Assembly (NCBI GenBank): GCA_030340625.1
Contig: JAOPHQ010000578.1
Span: 264,501 to 328,500, forward strand
Reading direction: 5' to 3'
Source: Merluccius polli
Lineage: Eukaryota; Chordata; Actinopteri; Gadiformes; Merlucciidae
Length of the DNA stretch: 64,000 nucleotides
Of the stretch, positions 42,059 through 55,200 are shown piece by piece. Each line of letters starts with the position of its first letter. The first letter of the stretch is position 1. The notes below the pieces were generated by a model. That model was given only the letters and a program-made list of their open reading frames with translations, made no database searches and was not told where the DNA came from. The position numbers were made by a program, and so were the translations under genes.

Positions 42059-43234
42059 CTAGTCTGTGAGGTCCAGTGACCACGACTGTTCTGTGCTCTG
42101 CGTCTGGACGTCGGCGCTGGAGCGGCGAGACGAGGCGCTCTCGCTGTTCTCCCTGCTCTCCATGGACCCCCCGCCGCCCCCCAGCAGGCTCTCCAGGCTG
42201 GTGTGGCCCACTCCGCCGGGGTCGTCCAGAAGGGTGGGACCGTCCAGGACATCCAGAGGGTTCAGTCCCCGAGGCTCTGCGCCCGGGGAACCCACGGCGA
42301 GCTTCCCCAGGAACGTGGGTGGGGATGCGGGGATGGAGGAGGTGGAGGAATGGGCGGTGGAGGGGTGCGAATTGTACCGGTGGAGCCGGCCGGAGGCCTG
42401 CAACGCCAATGTACGACCACGATGGGGGTCGGGTGGGGCGAGGGCGGGGAGTTCCCTGTGCATGTCCGCAGCGCAGGGCTGGGCGTCTGGGGGCTGGGGT
42501 AGAAGCTGCTGCTGGTGGTGCTGGTGGTGGTGGTAGGAGCTGGGGAGGGGGGTGAGCAGGCTGGAGGTAGATGTGGGGGCGCTGGATAATTGACAGGAGT
42601 ATTCACCACTGCCTCCTCCGCCACCCTCATGCTGCAGGAACAGGGATGGCTGGGACTGACTGATGGCCATAGGGCTTGTGCTCAGAGGCCGGCTCTCAGA
42701 GTCTCCATGCCCAGGATGGGACGCCGGGCCCGGGTTCCCGCACTGGAAGACCGGGCAGATGCCCAGCAGGGACGAATCTCCGTGGGATGGGTCCATGGAG
42801 GGATGGGTCCATGGAGCCGGGGGACCGGGCGCTACGGCCTGGCGGTGGCTGGGCCTGGCTTCCACAGAGTCCAAGGGATGGGTGTGGAAGATGTTAGCAG
42901 CTCCTGGGCTGGGGGACTGGGGCTGGTGGAGTCCCTCGGAGAGGGTCCCGGTGGCTCCGTTGAAGCCCCGCTGGACAATGTGCGGTGGTGGGTGGACCAG
43001 ACGGCTGATGTTCTCTACGCTGCCAGCCTCACAGTGGAGGTGAATGCCGGAGAGGGGGCCGTAGGACAGGCTGCTGGGCAGACCAGAGGCAGGGTTGGGG
43101 GGTGTCTGGACAGCGTGGGGATGAGAGGAGAGGGCCGGGCTGTGGTGGTGAGCAGTCATCTGGAGCTGAAGGAGGAGCATCATGTGGTGCAGGTCCTTGG
43201 AGAGCTGGGATACCTCCTGGTTTAACGTGCCCAT
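42059..43234 (-). CDS. kcnh4: kcnh4 last coding exon (cytoplasmic tail)
   Basis: Starts after a CCTCAG acceptor with GTLNQEVSQLSKDLHHMM in phase 0 and ends LDLTD-TAG at 42059-42061. About 390 residues, rich in Ser, Pro, His and Gly. After the short coiled coil the sequence is low-complexity and poorly conserved in this family. It is highly GC-rich compared with the surrounding introns. Confidence 0.9.
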   Translation of the reverse strand: MGTLNQEVSQLSKDLHHMMLLLQLQMTAHHHSPALSSHPHAVQTPPNPASGLPSSLSYGPLSGIHLHCEAGSVENISRLVHPPPHIVQRGFNGATGTLSEGLHQPQSPSPGAANIFHTHPLDSVEARPSHRQAVAPGPPAPWTHPSMDPSHGDSSLLGICPVFQCGNPGPASHPGHGDSESRPLSTSPMAISQSQPSLFLQHEGGGGGSGEYSCQLSSAPTSTSSLLTPLPSSYHHHQHHQQQLLPQPPDAQPCAADMHRELPALAPPDPHRGRTLALQASGRLHRYNSHPSTAHSSTSSIPASPPTFLGKLAVGSPGAEPRGLNPLDVLDGPTLLDDPGGVGHTSLESLLGGGGGSMESRENSESASSRRSSADVQTQSTEQSWSLDLTD

Positions 43235-46200
43235 CTGAGGACAGAATTCAAATTAAACTTTGTTAGTTCACTACAGTGACTTACATGTAAACCACGTCCA
43301 CTGCCATGCATGGTGACCACACCCATTATGTTGACCTTGCTTCGTGAAGTATATAAAATAATATATAAAGAAATATAGTAAAAATCGAAATACAACAACA
43401 CGATTTCCCAAAGTCATGACTTGCAATCTCATGAAATATCTCCCGTTAATGTAAAAATTCCACAAAGTGTGTGTGATCCAGTGCCAGACGATTCCATTGT
43501 CCACTCAGAAGTACCTTGTGTAAACTTCACAGCAAAGCAAAATTCGCCAGAAGATCCCTAAAAAAGGCAAGTAGGCAAAAAATAACAATAACATTTATGC
43601 CTTAAAATGGACAGGATCTGGACAGACTTAGGGCTTAGAATAAAATAAAATAAACAGTAAAGACCATCTCCGATACAAGAGACCACACGAGTAGCACGCT
43701 ACTTTCATGATAATGCAGTATTTTCTCTGAGGATAACGTATAAATAATATTGTTATTTATGATGGTATATGTATGTACATAGGGATATTGATATACTTAC
43801 ATATAGGTGTATAGCTGGCAAAGTGTGAGTGTTGAGTCATAAAATGTATAAAGCTGAGTCACGTTGGTGTATGGTATCAACAATGGCGTCTTTATTAATT
43901 AATGTTTTACCATTTAAACTGGTCGTTCACAGAATACAGCGATTTGTCCTCATTAGGTCGCTTGCAGATGGGGCAAAAAATACATCTGGTGAAATCAAAC
44001 TTTTTAAGATGAATCTTAAAAACTCTTCTACGTGGGGGGGAGTGAAACAATTCCCAGCAGGGTTTCCAAGACGGGATTCATACGCAAGCTCTAAGAGGGA
44101 GTGTGTGTAAACTGACGCAACTAAGCCAGGGAACAGGCAGCAACGTGGTGGGACACAGGGGACAGAGATTGTTCTCTGTGCCCCCATTTCTTCCCGTGAA
44201 CTATTTCCTTTCCGGTGTTTCCTGTCATCATCGTGGTGTTTTTTTTCTTCTTCTCGAAGATGCCAAGTCAGCAGCAAGTTTGAGCATTGTGCTGCGCTGC
44301 AGAAACAACCCGCTGATTAATGAATACCTGCTTCAGATGTCACCTGCCGGGATACCATCTGCCGTCGCCCACGGCGCAACCACACTACCCCGACTCTTCT
44401 TTACATAGCGGTGCTGCGGAGTGATGCAGGGGGAATGTGTCTGTCTGTCGGAAAATGATCGCCCTATGGATCCATGGTCTTTAGTTTAAATGTACCATGT
44501 CTGATGTTACTATGACACACTGCCACTTGTAAACATGTTTACACTTGTAAACAAACTGTTTAGATTTATTTGTCGTTTGTTCTGTTTCCTATAGTTACTT
44601 TTCACTCTGTCCAGTAAGTTAGTAGGTTGTGCATCGCTGACGTCAAAGTCGCTTTGACGTGAGGTAGGGGTTGGGCATCTTGCTCAAGGTGGCCTCCAGG
44701 TAGGTCAGGTAGGTATGTAGTGTTTTTTTTTACATGGGCCTATGCAGTGAAGAATTGTGTTAAACTGCAGAAGAAGAGTTTGTATGAATGAAGAGATGTT
44801 AAACACAAAGTTAAAGGGCAACCGTCAACATGTACATAATCGCAAATCCTGCGATCCACACAGTTCCTCTTTAAGTTAAAGGGGTAGTAAGGAATTTTGG
44901 ACATAGGACCTCATTTCCAAGTCAGCCAGTGTGTTATTTATCACTGGAGACGTTTTCAACAAATTTCATGCAGTCCTTCTAGTTGCACAGTTCGCTGGTG
45001 CTAAGCTAGCGCAAGTCAACGGTATCGACTAGCCTGGCAATAAAAACAGTCTAACCCACTCCACAGTACACCCAAGGCAAATCAATTATAACACCAGACT
45101 ATCGATGTAAATGTGTGTTGATAGAATAATGTTAGAAATAAAACCAACCTCGCATTGCATGAATCATCGCAGTTTGAGGGACTAGTTTCTCAGCAGCAGC
45201 AGAATTTTACTTTGCTCAGGTTATTTGTGCAATAACCAAATCTCAACAGCAGAAAGTAAACAGAGAGGCGCGTGACAGAAGCGCGGACACCTAGTAGTAG
45301 CGGGATTGAATCATTGGATTGGAAACGAACGACTAGGCAACATGGTGATTCAGTGTGCATTTAAAAATTGTAACAATAAAAGCTTGCCCTTTGTGCATCC
45401 ATCTCGATCAGATCTTCATCCGTGTATTCCGGCTCGTAGAGGTACGGTTCGCTGGATACAACAAATTCCTCATCAACGTCTTCAAAAGCAGGCACATCGG
45501 TATCTCCTTCAAACGTGGCCATGTCTTGTTTATTGAATAGGCTAATTCACTAATACAATTCCTTTGTGCACTGTAGGCTACTCTGAGTCTGTGGTTCTGA
45601 GCAATGACAGCGGCAGGTAAACAAACTATTATAGAGCCAGTAACCTCGGTAATATCACTCCGCCGCTGCCAAAGCCTACTACCAGGAAGTATAACGCTGC
45701 TGCTTCTATCAACAGACATTTACATCGATAGTCTGGCGTTATAATTGATTTGCCTTGGGTGTACTGTGGAGTGGGTTAGACTGTTTTTATTGCCAGGCTA
45801 GTCGATACCGTTGACTTGCGCTAGCTTAGCACCAGCGAACTGTGCAACTAGAAGGACTGCATGAAATTTGTTGAAAACGTCTCCAGTGATAAATAACACA
45901 CTGGCTGACTTGGAAATGAGGTCCTATGTCCAAAATTCCGAACTACCCCTTTAAAGGGCCCCTATAGAGCGTAACAGTGACCGCCCCTTTTTTAACAGCT
46001 CCGGTGCCGGAAGTAAATTTCCCATGCATTTATCTCGTCCACTTTTCGTAGAATCCTTATAAAAAGAGTATTACGCCTTTAACCAAGCCAATCGTTCGTT
46101 ATGGTAGTCGTGACCATATTAAGTATGATTCGGGCATAAAAAGAATTTGGAAAACGGAAGAAAAGCCAAAGGTACAAGACTGTGTACATTATTTGTTGAC

Positions 46201-49200
46201 CGAGTGAGGAACTACTCATCCCGAATCAAACATAATATGGTCACGACTACCATAACGAATGATTGGCTTGGTTAAAGGCTCTTTAACCACTCTTTTTATA
46301 AGGATTCTACGAAAAGTGGACGAGATAAATGCATGGGAAATTTACTTCCGGCACCGGAGCTGTTAAAAAGGGGGCGGTCACTGTTACGCTCTATTTTCCC
46401 ACTGGGTGTGAGTGTGATTAGCCATTACAAGCTATTACAATAAAATCTACTCAATAGTGACAGCACCTGGGAGTATCGTCCCAGATGTAAGATTAATAGA
46501 TCAACCACCTACCAGCCTATATCCAGTAGACTGTACCAACTAGTAGGCTGATTTAACATGACAATGGCTTGTAATGGCTAATCACCAGTGTCGGACTGGC
46601 CGCCGAGAGAATCGGTTGATTCCCCAAATGGCTGGTCTAATTCACGGCCGGTCAGCCTCTCTGGCATTGCACACTATGCAACAAATAAATAATTATGTTT
46701 AATTGGAAATAATTTCAGTGAAACAGCGAGTGCTCAGTGCAATTGAGTCGTGTTGGGATTTAGGTTTGTCTACATTTCGTTGACTTCTTCTCCAAAAAAA
46801 GAAGAAACAATGAGATCTCCAAGCTAATGTTACCAAATGTCAAAAAAATAACACATGGACCGCCTTAGTGCTAGGTGACCGTCAGCCCAGATGTAGCAGT
46901 AGCCAGGTAAGGTTAAGGTTTGCAATTTAATGTAGGCATTGGAAAAATGACAGCCCAGTGCAACACTAAAGTGATACAGTAGATTATATAGTAGTGATAT
47001 GGATTGATCCTGGTCCAAATCTAGATTTATATGCGCAACATTTCCCTCTACAGGTTAAACCCATGCAATTGCATGCGTTAATTGCTACTGGCAGTTTTGG
47101 CTTAACAGGTAACATCAATGTGGAGACAGCGAATGTCTGAACAACAAAATATGAATCTAAAAATGATAATGTTTTATAATTTTCTTTTAAATAGTGGGCG
47201 AGGACTAACTCAAACAGGGTGTTTGGTTTTCCTTTCAATGTGTTGTGGGGGCATCATGGGTACCTTCAGGTTGAGCTGAGAGATGCTGTGCTTCACCTCC
47301 TCCGTCTCCAGCAGTAGCGTGGCGTTGGCCTCCCTGGACCCTGGGGACCATGAACACAATCCCACGTCACCATGGGAACACAAGTCATATGATCACTGCA
47401 TTAGACTACATAACGACTGCCTCATGTCCATGTCGACATGACATGGACATGGCCTTAGTGGTTTTCTATCCATGCTAGTGTTTTTTAAAAAGTTATTCAT
47501 CCACATGATCCATCCACACTAACCACTTAGTTATTACAAGGTGAGACCTACATTTTTAAATTGGAAATCTCTTGCTTTAGTGTGGACATGGCTCCTTTCT
47601 ATTATAAACTGTCCCACCAATTGTTCCTAAGATGAGCAATAAGACTTATGGGAAGGCAGCGTTTAGTGTCTACAGTCTTCGCTGTCCTGTCAGAGGAACT
47701 GAGGAACACTCTCAAATGTATCTTTTTGTACTGTTATTTGACTTTTTTTTAAAATTTCTTGTTGGTTTTGTTTCCCCCGTGCGACACTTAGTATTGCTGT
47801 TGTGCCCTCAAACACAGCAATGGGTGAAGACTTACTACCGACCGACCCCAGGGATGCCTGAAGGTCACCCCCTACGTCCCGCTCCACCTCCCTATCTGCT
47901 CCCCCAGCCCCACCCCCAACCATCTGGAGCCCAGGCGCGACACAAGGCCCCCCCCTGCAGGCACGTCCTACCTGGGGTGCCGCCAGGTGCGCCGGCCTTG
48001 GGCCCACTGTGCTCCACGTTGAAGTGGAAGGAGCGCGCGTTGTCCTCGATGCCGTCCACAATCCTGGCAGGGGAGAGAGAGGAGGAGGAGGAGGAGGAGG
48101 AGGAGGAGGAGGAGGACATGGTGTTAATGTAACAGTAGAGTCTTTTCAATTATCGAGCCGAGCATGGCCAAGCGAACCCAAGGCACTGGCAGACGATCGC
48201 CTGGGGTGGGGGGGGGGTTCAACCCGGGAGGGAGTCGTCTGGATGGTGGGTCACCTGAGATGCTACCCTACGTCCAGGTTGTAGTGCTGCCGGAGTGAGC
48301 CGTTGATACATTATGAATATGGACGCCCGCTGATGAGATCTGTTGAAAAATTCAGTGGGAGCAGAGACGCAATCTAATCGAAGCGGCCACTTTGTACTTC
48401 GAGGATACACTCGAAGGTGAGCGGGCAACTCGGGGATCTCTTTATTTATCTGTTTTTAAACTCCATTTAACAAGGTTAAATCTCATTAAGATTTTTTTTT
48501 TAATCCAAAAAGAGTGACCTGGACAAAAATTGCCATTAAAAAACAGGGTTAGGGTCAAAATGACAGATGACGACAGTATGGCAAGTTAAATAAACACTGA
48601 CAATAATACATTAAAAGTCAAGTGCAAGGACAAGGACTGTCCCGTTCCAGGGTCCTCAACATCGAGGAAGTAAAAAGAGCCCGTTTTAGATCATTCTGAA
48701 GGTGGTTCCAAGGGGAAGGTGCAGGATAACTAAAACGTGTCTTCCCTAATTCTGTCCTGACATGGGGAACAGTCTCTCAATCTGACTATCTTAGTGAATA
48801 TGTCTTATCGGTGTCTGGTTCGCATCACAGGTCGGGGTGATACCGTACTGAGATCCTGAGATGAGTTGAAGGGATATTCCACTCCCATGCAACGTTATCC
48901 TCATTTAACAGGTCGAAGCGCAAATGATTAAAGTCTCACTCACTCTGCGGCCAGCTATCTAGTAGCAGTAACTTCTAAGTCTTCTTAGCAGAGGTCAACA
49001 TCAACATGGGTTTGTATTTCTCTTCACTTGTTAGGGTTAGGGTTATTTAGATAGACCGTTTTATGCAAAGCGACTCCCAGTGAATTCAGATTCATGTCAT
49101 TATGGAGCAGTAGTAGTAGGGATTTACGGCCATCTGTATCATGAAGTGCAAAGAGAGATTGACTGTACAGCCCAAAGCACATGGCCGTATCGGCACAGAT

Positions 49201-52200
49201 GCAGAATAATATTTTAGAATTTTTGCATCCAAAATAGACTTGAGTCCTATATGAAGCGAGCAGAAAAATACAGCCCGCTACACTCGTGCTTTGCTTTGTG
49301 AAAACAATAAGATTGAATAGATAGATTTTGTGTCGCACTACAAATATAGTGTTCTTTAGGCTTAAGACAGTCAGTCAGTCATTAAGTAGGGCTGTGTGAT
49401 ATGGCCAAAATCTTCTATCCCTATGTAGGTCATTTAATATCTCAATAATATAGAGATACAATATAGAATGCTTTCTGGTAATTAATTAAAATAAATTAAA
49501 TAGTCAATATAAAATAACTACATGGTAAAGTCTATTGTTGTATACTCCTGTGTGAGTCAAATACTTGACAAATGAAAAGCACTTAGTATTTTGTAATTGT
49601 TTTCATCACTTTACTGTAATGCAGCCTTTAAAACCAGGAAACACTTATGCCATATTATGATATCTAATGCAATACAAAGCAAACAATATCCAAAATCTAA
49701 GACGATATCTAGTCTCATATCACAATATTGATATAATATCAATATATTGCCCTAAGTCAATCAAAGTAAACTAGAGGGTGCATATTCTGAAGAAAATATG
49801 TGTAAATAGTGCAGTGTTTCCCAACCTTTGGGTTGGGATCCCACTTTTGACGCCTGTGCAGCATATGGGGTCGCAGGAGATTGCTGACTATAGATATTGA
49901 CAGGACAACGATATTACGAGCAGATGTTGGTTGCGTTAAAAGTGTGGGTACGCAGATTAACAACGGCCCCATGTTGTGTTAAGGCAATTACACTCATAAT
50001 ACAAATCCCTGCATATAGCTTTTCCCAAAACAAATAAAAGTCAAGCTTTTTTTTCTCCAAAGGGTTTTTTTTCTCCAGTACCTGGGACTGAGATCAGGCG
50101 GAGCGAAGCACGTCACCGTGGGGATGAGGAGGTTGGTGGGCTTCTGCTCCCCACCTGGCTCCCCCTGGGCCACCTTTGTTGCCGACGACCCGGCGGCAGG
50201 GGTGGCCGCGGGAACCGCGTGCTCCCTCTTCGCCGTGAGCTGCGGCGTGAGGCTCTGGGCACGCACGCCGCGGCTGAGGTTGGGCGAGCGGCAGCGGCGC
50301 AGGGCGTTGAACTGCCGCAGCTCGTCACCGAGCAGGTTGCCCAGGGAGGTGCGTCGCACAGGACTGCTGAAGCTGGGCAGCAGCAGGTTTCGGCGGGTAC
50401 GCAAGGACACGGGCGACAGGCCAAAGAGCTCCGGCTCCTCGGGGCCACAGCCGCCGCCTTTGGTCTCCACGATGGACGGCAGCTTGTGTTCGATGGAACT
50501 GCGTGAGTTCTGACACACGGGGAAAGACGTGACATGAAAATGAAGCGCTTTTTAGAAATGTTTCCTGAGAGATGTTGATGGCCGAGAGAGGGTTAAGCTT
50601 CTTCGACACTTATAGCATAACGCCACGGTTTGTGCTGTATTTCATATTCAATATTGCTAATGATTTCCCTCATACACAATGAAGGTAGCCTACTATCTTA
50701 AAAAGAAAGTTTCACAAAGTTGGTGTGGATTGTAACCATGGGGATAACATGTCCCGCCTCCTTCCTAGAACTCAGCCCAAAACTTTTAAAAATCTCATAG
50801 TGTTCAAATTTGAGCTGAAACTGGGGGTCCACTTGAGCCGGTTGCACACCAGACGAGCCACAGAGCATCACATTTTAGGTGTTGTTCAGTGTTTAATTTA
50901 ATGGGTAGCAATGGACGGCACTGCAATGGCATGCCAGGGTTTTGAGCAGAGCTGGAAGTTATATCGCATTTGGTTTTTTTTGGTCATCTTATCTAGTACA
51001 AGTTGTCAGCATAAACTGTTATCAACATATGAATTAACATTAACGTTATGGTGGTGCGAATAGGACATCAGTCATCAATATGCACTAATGTAACTTCAGT
51101 AACTTTATTGAATAGGCAATCTACCTAGTTTATACACTACTGCAGCTGCAGTTGTCCCCGAAAATGTCCCCAAAAGATATTAGATTTCCCGCTTGCTCAT
51201 GAATATTAAATTCCAGACAGTTAATTAGTCTTGTGTCTATCTGATAGGCTGAATAGGCAAAATGTAAATATATATAAAACGAAACCCAATAATATGTTAT
51301 TTCAGCAATCATAACATCAGATATTTTGTTGATATATGGACCACCAAACTACAAATATTCCCTATTTTCATTTCAGAAAACTGGTCACGTTACCCAAAAG
51401 GCATAAAGGCATTGCTTCCCCACAAACAGTTTGCACCGAATAGATCGTGTTGGCCAAGGACTGTCATTTCATTATTTTTAGGGGACATGGGGGACGGGTG
51501 TGGTGTGGAATGAGGGAAGGGGCAGAGTAATAAAAATGGTGCAGAACTCACATGTGACAGTCTGGGTGACCTTGTAAACCGGGTGAGTCCCTGTCGTGAC
51601 AGAACAGAAAACAAGAGAGGCATTCAATAAAACACAGTTACCGGCAATTGTCCTATAGGTAAAAAGAGAGATGTCCCCAGAACACGCTCCGTGCACGAGC
51701 ACGCACCCACACACACATGTGCACACACCCGAAATCTCTCTGTGGGAATAATTAGCGGTGTAAAGTTTTTAAACAGCTCTTTTTCAGAAAGAAATTAAGA
51801 CACACTCGTTTTTGGGATTTATTCTTGAGCTGTTGCCATAAAAACTCCCCTAGAAACGAGTTTCGTAGGCCTATGGGCCATTATCCCCAAACAAGCCGTT
51901 TCCAGTTTTGCAGTCGTTGCTATGCGAGCTGAATTCTGTAATTGATCCTTCTTTGGCGACATGCAGAGGGAAGCTGCCTTTTTCCAGCTGCTAGCAATTT
52001 GTTACAATTACCAGCTGGAGGGATGAGACGGCAAACAGAGGCGTCCGTAAAGGCCTTCCCTGGTGTACCGAATCTGTTTAGCCTCAGACAGCGGGACCTG
52101 ATGGATCTAAACCGTGAATAGCAGTGATCTTATCGTTGGCGAAAAACACACAAAGCTAACACCACTAAGATAATCCACCTTGACACAGGAGACCGATTGA

Positions 52201-55200
52201 GGACAAACGACAGACGCGATAATCGTCAATCATGCGTGTTTCTTCAAAGCAAACAAGTTTGAAAAAGTAAAAGGATTATCGAGAGGGAACAGAACAACAC
52301 TTTTGCAGAACATTATGTTTTTTGTATTCCTCTATAATTGGACTAGTGGATGCGTGAGGCTTGCTGTTTTATTTCCCTTTGTATAAATGACATTTTCTGT
52401 CCGATTAAATTATCTCTGTGGAATATTGGCTAAATTGAACATAAACATGAATTACTAAGGCAATAACACCACCATTATAAACAAGCACATTTCTATTGGC
52501 TCTATCTCTCTGTTGTACTCTCCCGCACAATTTCTGGATGTTCGGGGTAATATCTAACGCCTCTCACCCATTGGAGCTAAGTCGGATTAAAGCATTTAGG
52601 GCCTCCATTCGCTGAATGCTAATTTAAACATAAATGATTCATTTAGAAAGCAGGATTAACATTTTCATTTTCAATGTCCTTTTTTCATGATTTTAAACCA
52701 TAGGTCCATGTTGTGTTAAAATAAAGACTATAATATCTGTGTAAAAAAACCAACACCGACAGCATCAACTTGTGTGGGTTTGATTAATGTAGGGCTCCTG
52801 GTTGTTGCCAGGGTTGTGGGCCCCTGTGTTTCAGCAGATGGTCTGAGGGAACTCAAGGGCCCATAGTGGCTCCGCAACAGATCTTTATTCAACATCATCA
52901 CATCTGTGCCAACTAATTAACAAGCTGACTGGTTAATCAACCAACTGACTGACTAACTAACTGACTCTAACCGAGTAACACACTCTATACCTCATCGTAT
53001 GTGTGGTTAAACACACTACATTACAATGGATTTGGAACAACGATGCTGAGAAGTAGTGTGGAAATAGACTACTCTTTGTGTCTTCATTCCACTTTTAAAA
53101 TAAATTCATGAATTCAAGTCTTTGCTTACTTCATAAATTGCCATGGGTAAATAAATGGTACTCTGCTCCACCCCATAATAAACAGGGGGACTTTGATAGA
53201 GCGCCAATCAGTTTTATTTATGCTGATTGAACTATGCTGATGAAACTATTTGTTTTGTGTGTTATTTGTTTTGTGAGAGAGACAGAAGGGCAATGTACAT
53301 GTGACTAATACTCTATTACGTCAAATAAAAATGCTTATGCTTTAATGCTTGTTTGCTTAACTTTTGAATTTGTGTGTATGTGTGTGTGGGGGTCTGGTGT
53401 GTGTGTTTGTGTGTGTGTGTGTGCAGGCATATGGTCACTGTGGCATGAACACACCATGTGTGTCTATCCCACATCATCACCATGACAACCAGGCATGTGC
53501 ACAGCCCTAGATCTTTTTGATATTAAATGAGACTTTTTTAAAACATCTTTTATCTTCAAAACAATGATTCTGAAATGTAAAGGATCATTTAGATATATTT
53601 TGTTTATCTATTTCTTATTATATCTTCTCTCAGTTCCTGTGTCTTTCCTGTGCATTATGTAGAGTGGTTGGAATACTCCATACATATCCTCATTCTTTAA
53701 AAAGAGATGAGGATAGTTTAAGGCGAGTATGAATATTTCAGACGGCGCTAAATTTAAAACGTTGATTTCGTAGGGGGCTCAGATTAAGGTTGAAAGTCAT
53801 GATTGAACATTTAGAAGTGCAGTAAAGACATGCTGTGCATTAGGTGGTAGTGGGGGTTATGTGGTTATAGAATGGACTCCAGTGACTTGGAAAGTACTCT
53901 CATGTATGTGTATGAGAGTGCATTCTGTAATAGTTGTACCTTTCGCTATATTGTAATGTATTGTATTGTAGTATAATATAGTATAGTATAGTATAATAGT
54001 ATAGTATAGTATAGTATAGTATAGTATAGTGTAGTATTGTATTGTATTGTATTGTATTGTATTGCATGAAGAGGCAAATCAGGGCATGCATGCATGCGTG
54101 ATGGCGGGTGCATGCTTGTATGTCAGACCTCGTCCTGGCTGCCCTGCCGCAGGTTGTATGTGAGGTTGTGGTGGATGTCGGAGGTGAAGACACTGGCGTA
54201 TTCAGGGTACAGCTCCAGCACGTCCTTGAGCGCCCTCACGCTAATGTACTGGAGGTCACAGTAGGTCAGTGCTTTGACGTCCGCGTTGGTCTTGATCACC
54301 TGCTCCGTGTCGGGCAGGTCCGAACCAATCAGATCCCCTTTACCTGCAGGATGATGTCAAGATCATTCCTCGTAAACAACAAGACAGCTAGGGTAAAAAT
54401 GCTACATGATGCTAAGTGCTATTTTTTAAGTGCCAGGACGTACAAACACTATGAATGACTAGCCCTTAAGAACAGATATGCAGCTCATGCAGTCTTAGAT
54501 CCGTTTGAATTAGGTTTACCAAATGAATAGCTCAAAACACAAGTTACTTCATATACTCACCAGCAGCAGGATATCATGCAGTTCCTTCTTCAACAAGACA
54601 AAAATGTAACTTGGGGGTCAGGTAGGGGGTGAGAGCATCTTGCTTAAAGATGCCTACAGGTACGTGGACATTGGGGATCAAACCCAGAACCTTTCAGCTG
54701 GGAGTCGAACACACTAACCACTACACTACCCTGCTCCAATTATGCTAATATTTTTCCACTCGAATGTTCCACCTCTGTCTCAACACCGAGTCATCTCTTC
54801 CCATTCCCTCAGTGCTTTGGTTGCTAGGAGACAAAACATCCACCCTCACTCCTCCCTTCCCCTCCCCGTGACCCCGGACCCCGCGGGCGACCTTACCCAG
54901 TATGGCGAGTACCATGCCGTCTCTCAGCACCTCCAGGGACCCCGAGCAGACGAAGTAGTTGGCATGGAGGGCGTCACCCTGTCGGATGAGGTACTCGCCG
55001 GGGGCGCAGAAAGATGTCTTGATGTGCAGGGAGAGAGAGCGCAGGCAGCCACGGCTGGCGCCCTCGAACACGGGCAGCTGCAGGATGTCCTTATTCAGGT
55101 GCATGGCGATGTCTGCGCGAAGCTCGTCGGGGAAGTCGTGGAGGAGCTGGGGAGTTAGAGGTCAAAGGTGCATGTAGTATATGTTTATCACTCACATGTT

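Noticed and set aside
42066..43225. Long plus-strand open frames opposite the last kcnh4 exon
   Set aside because: Shadows of a GC-rich coding exon; no motifs, and the minus strand matches the channel family.
47632..48132. 166-residue plus-strand frame ending in a Glu run
   Set aside because: It crosses a kcnh4 exon antisense and ends in the GGA microsatellite.
49024..49338. 104-residue minus-strand frame in a kcnh4 intron
   Set aside because: No motif, Cys/Phe-rich composition of random AT-rich sequence, and it overlaps a dispersed repeat-like segment.
54598..54736. Possible tRNA gene on the minus strand
   Set aside because: A and B boxes are present but the cloverleaf stems and anticodon arm are not; it continues into a SINE body.
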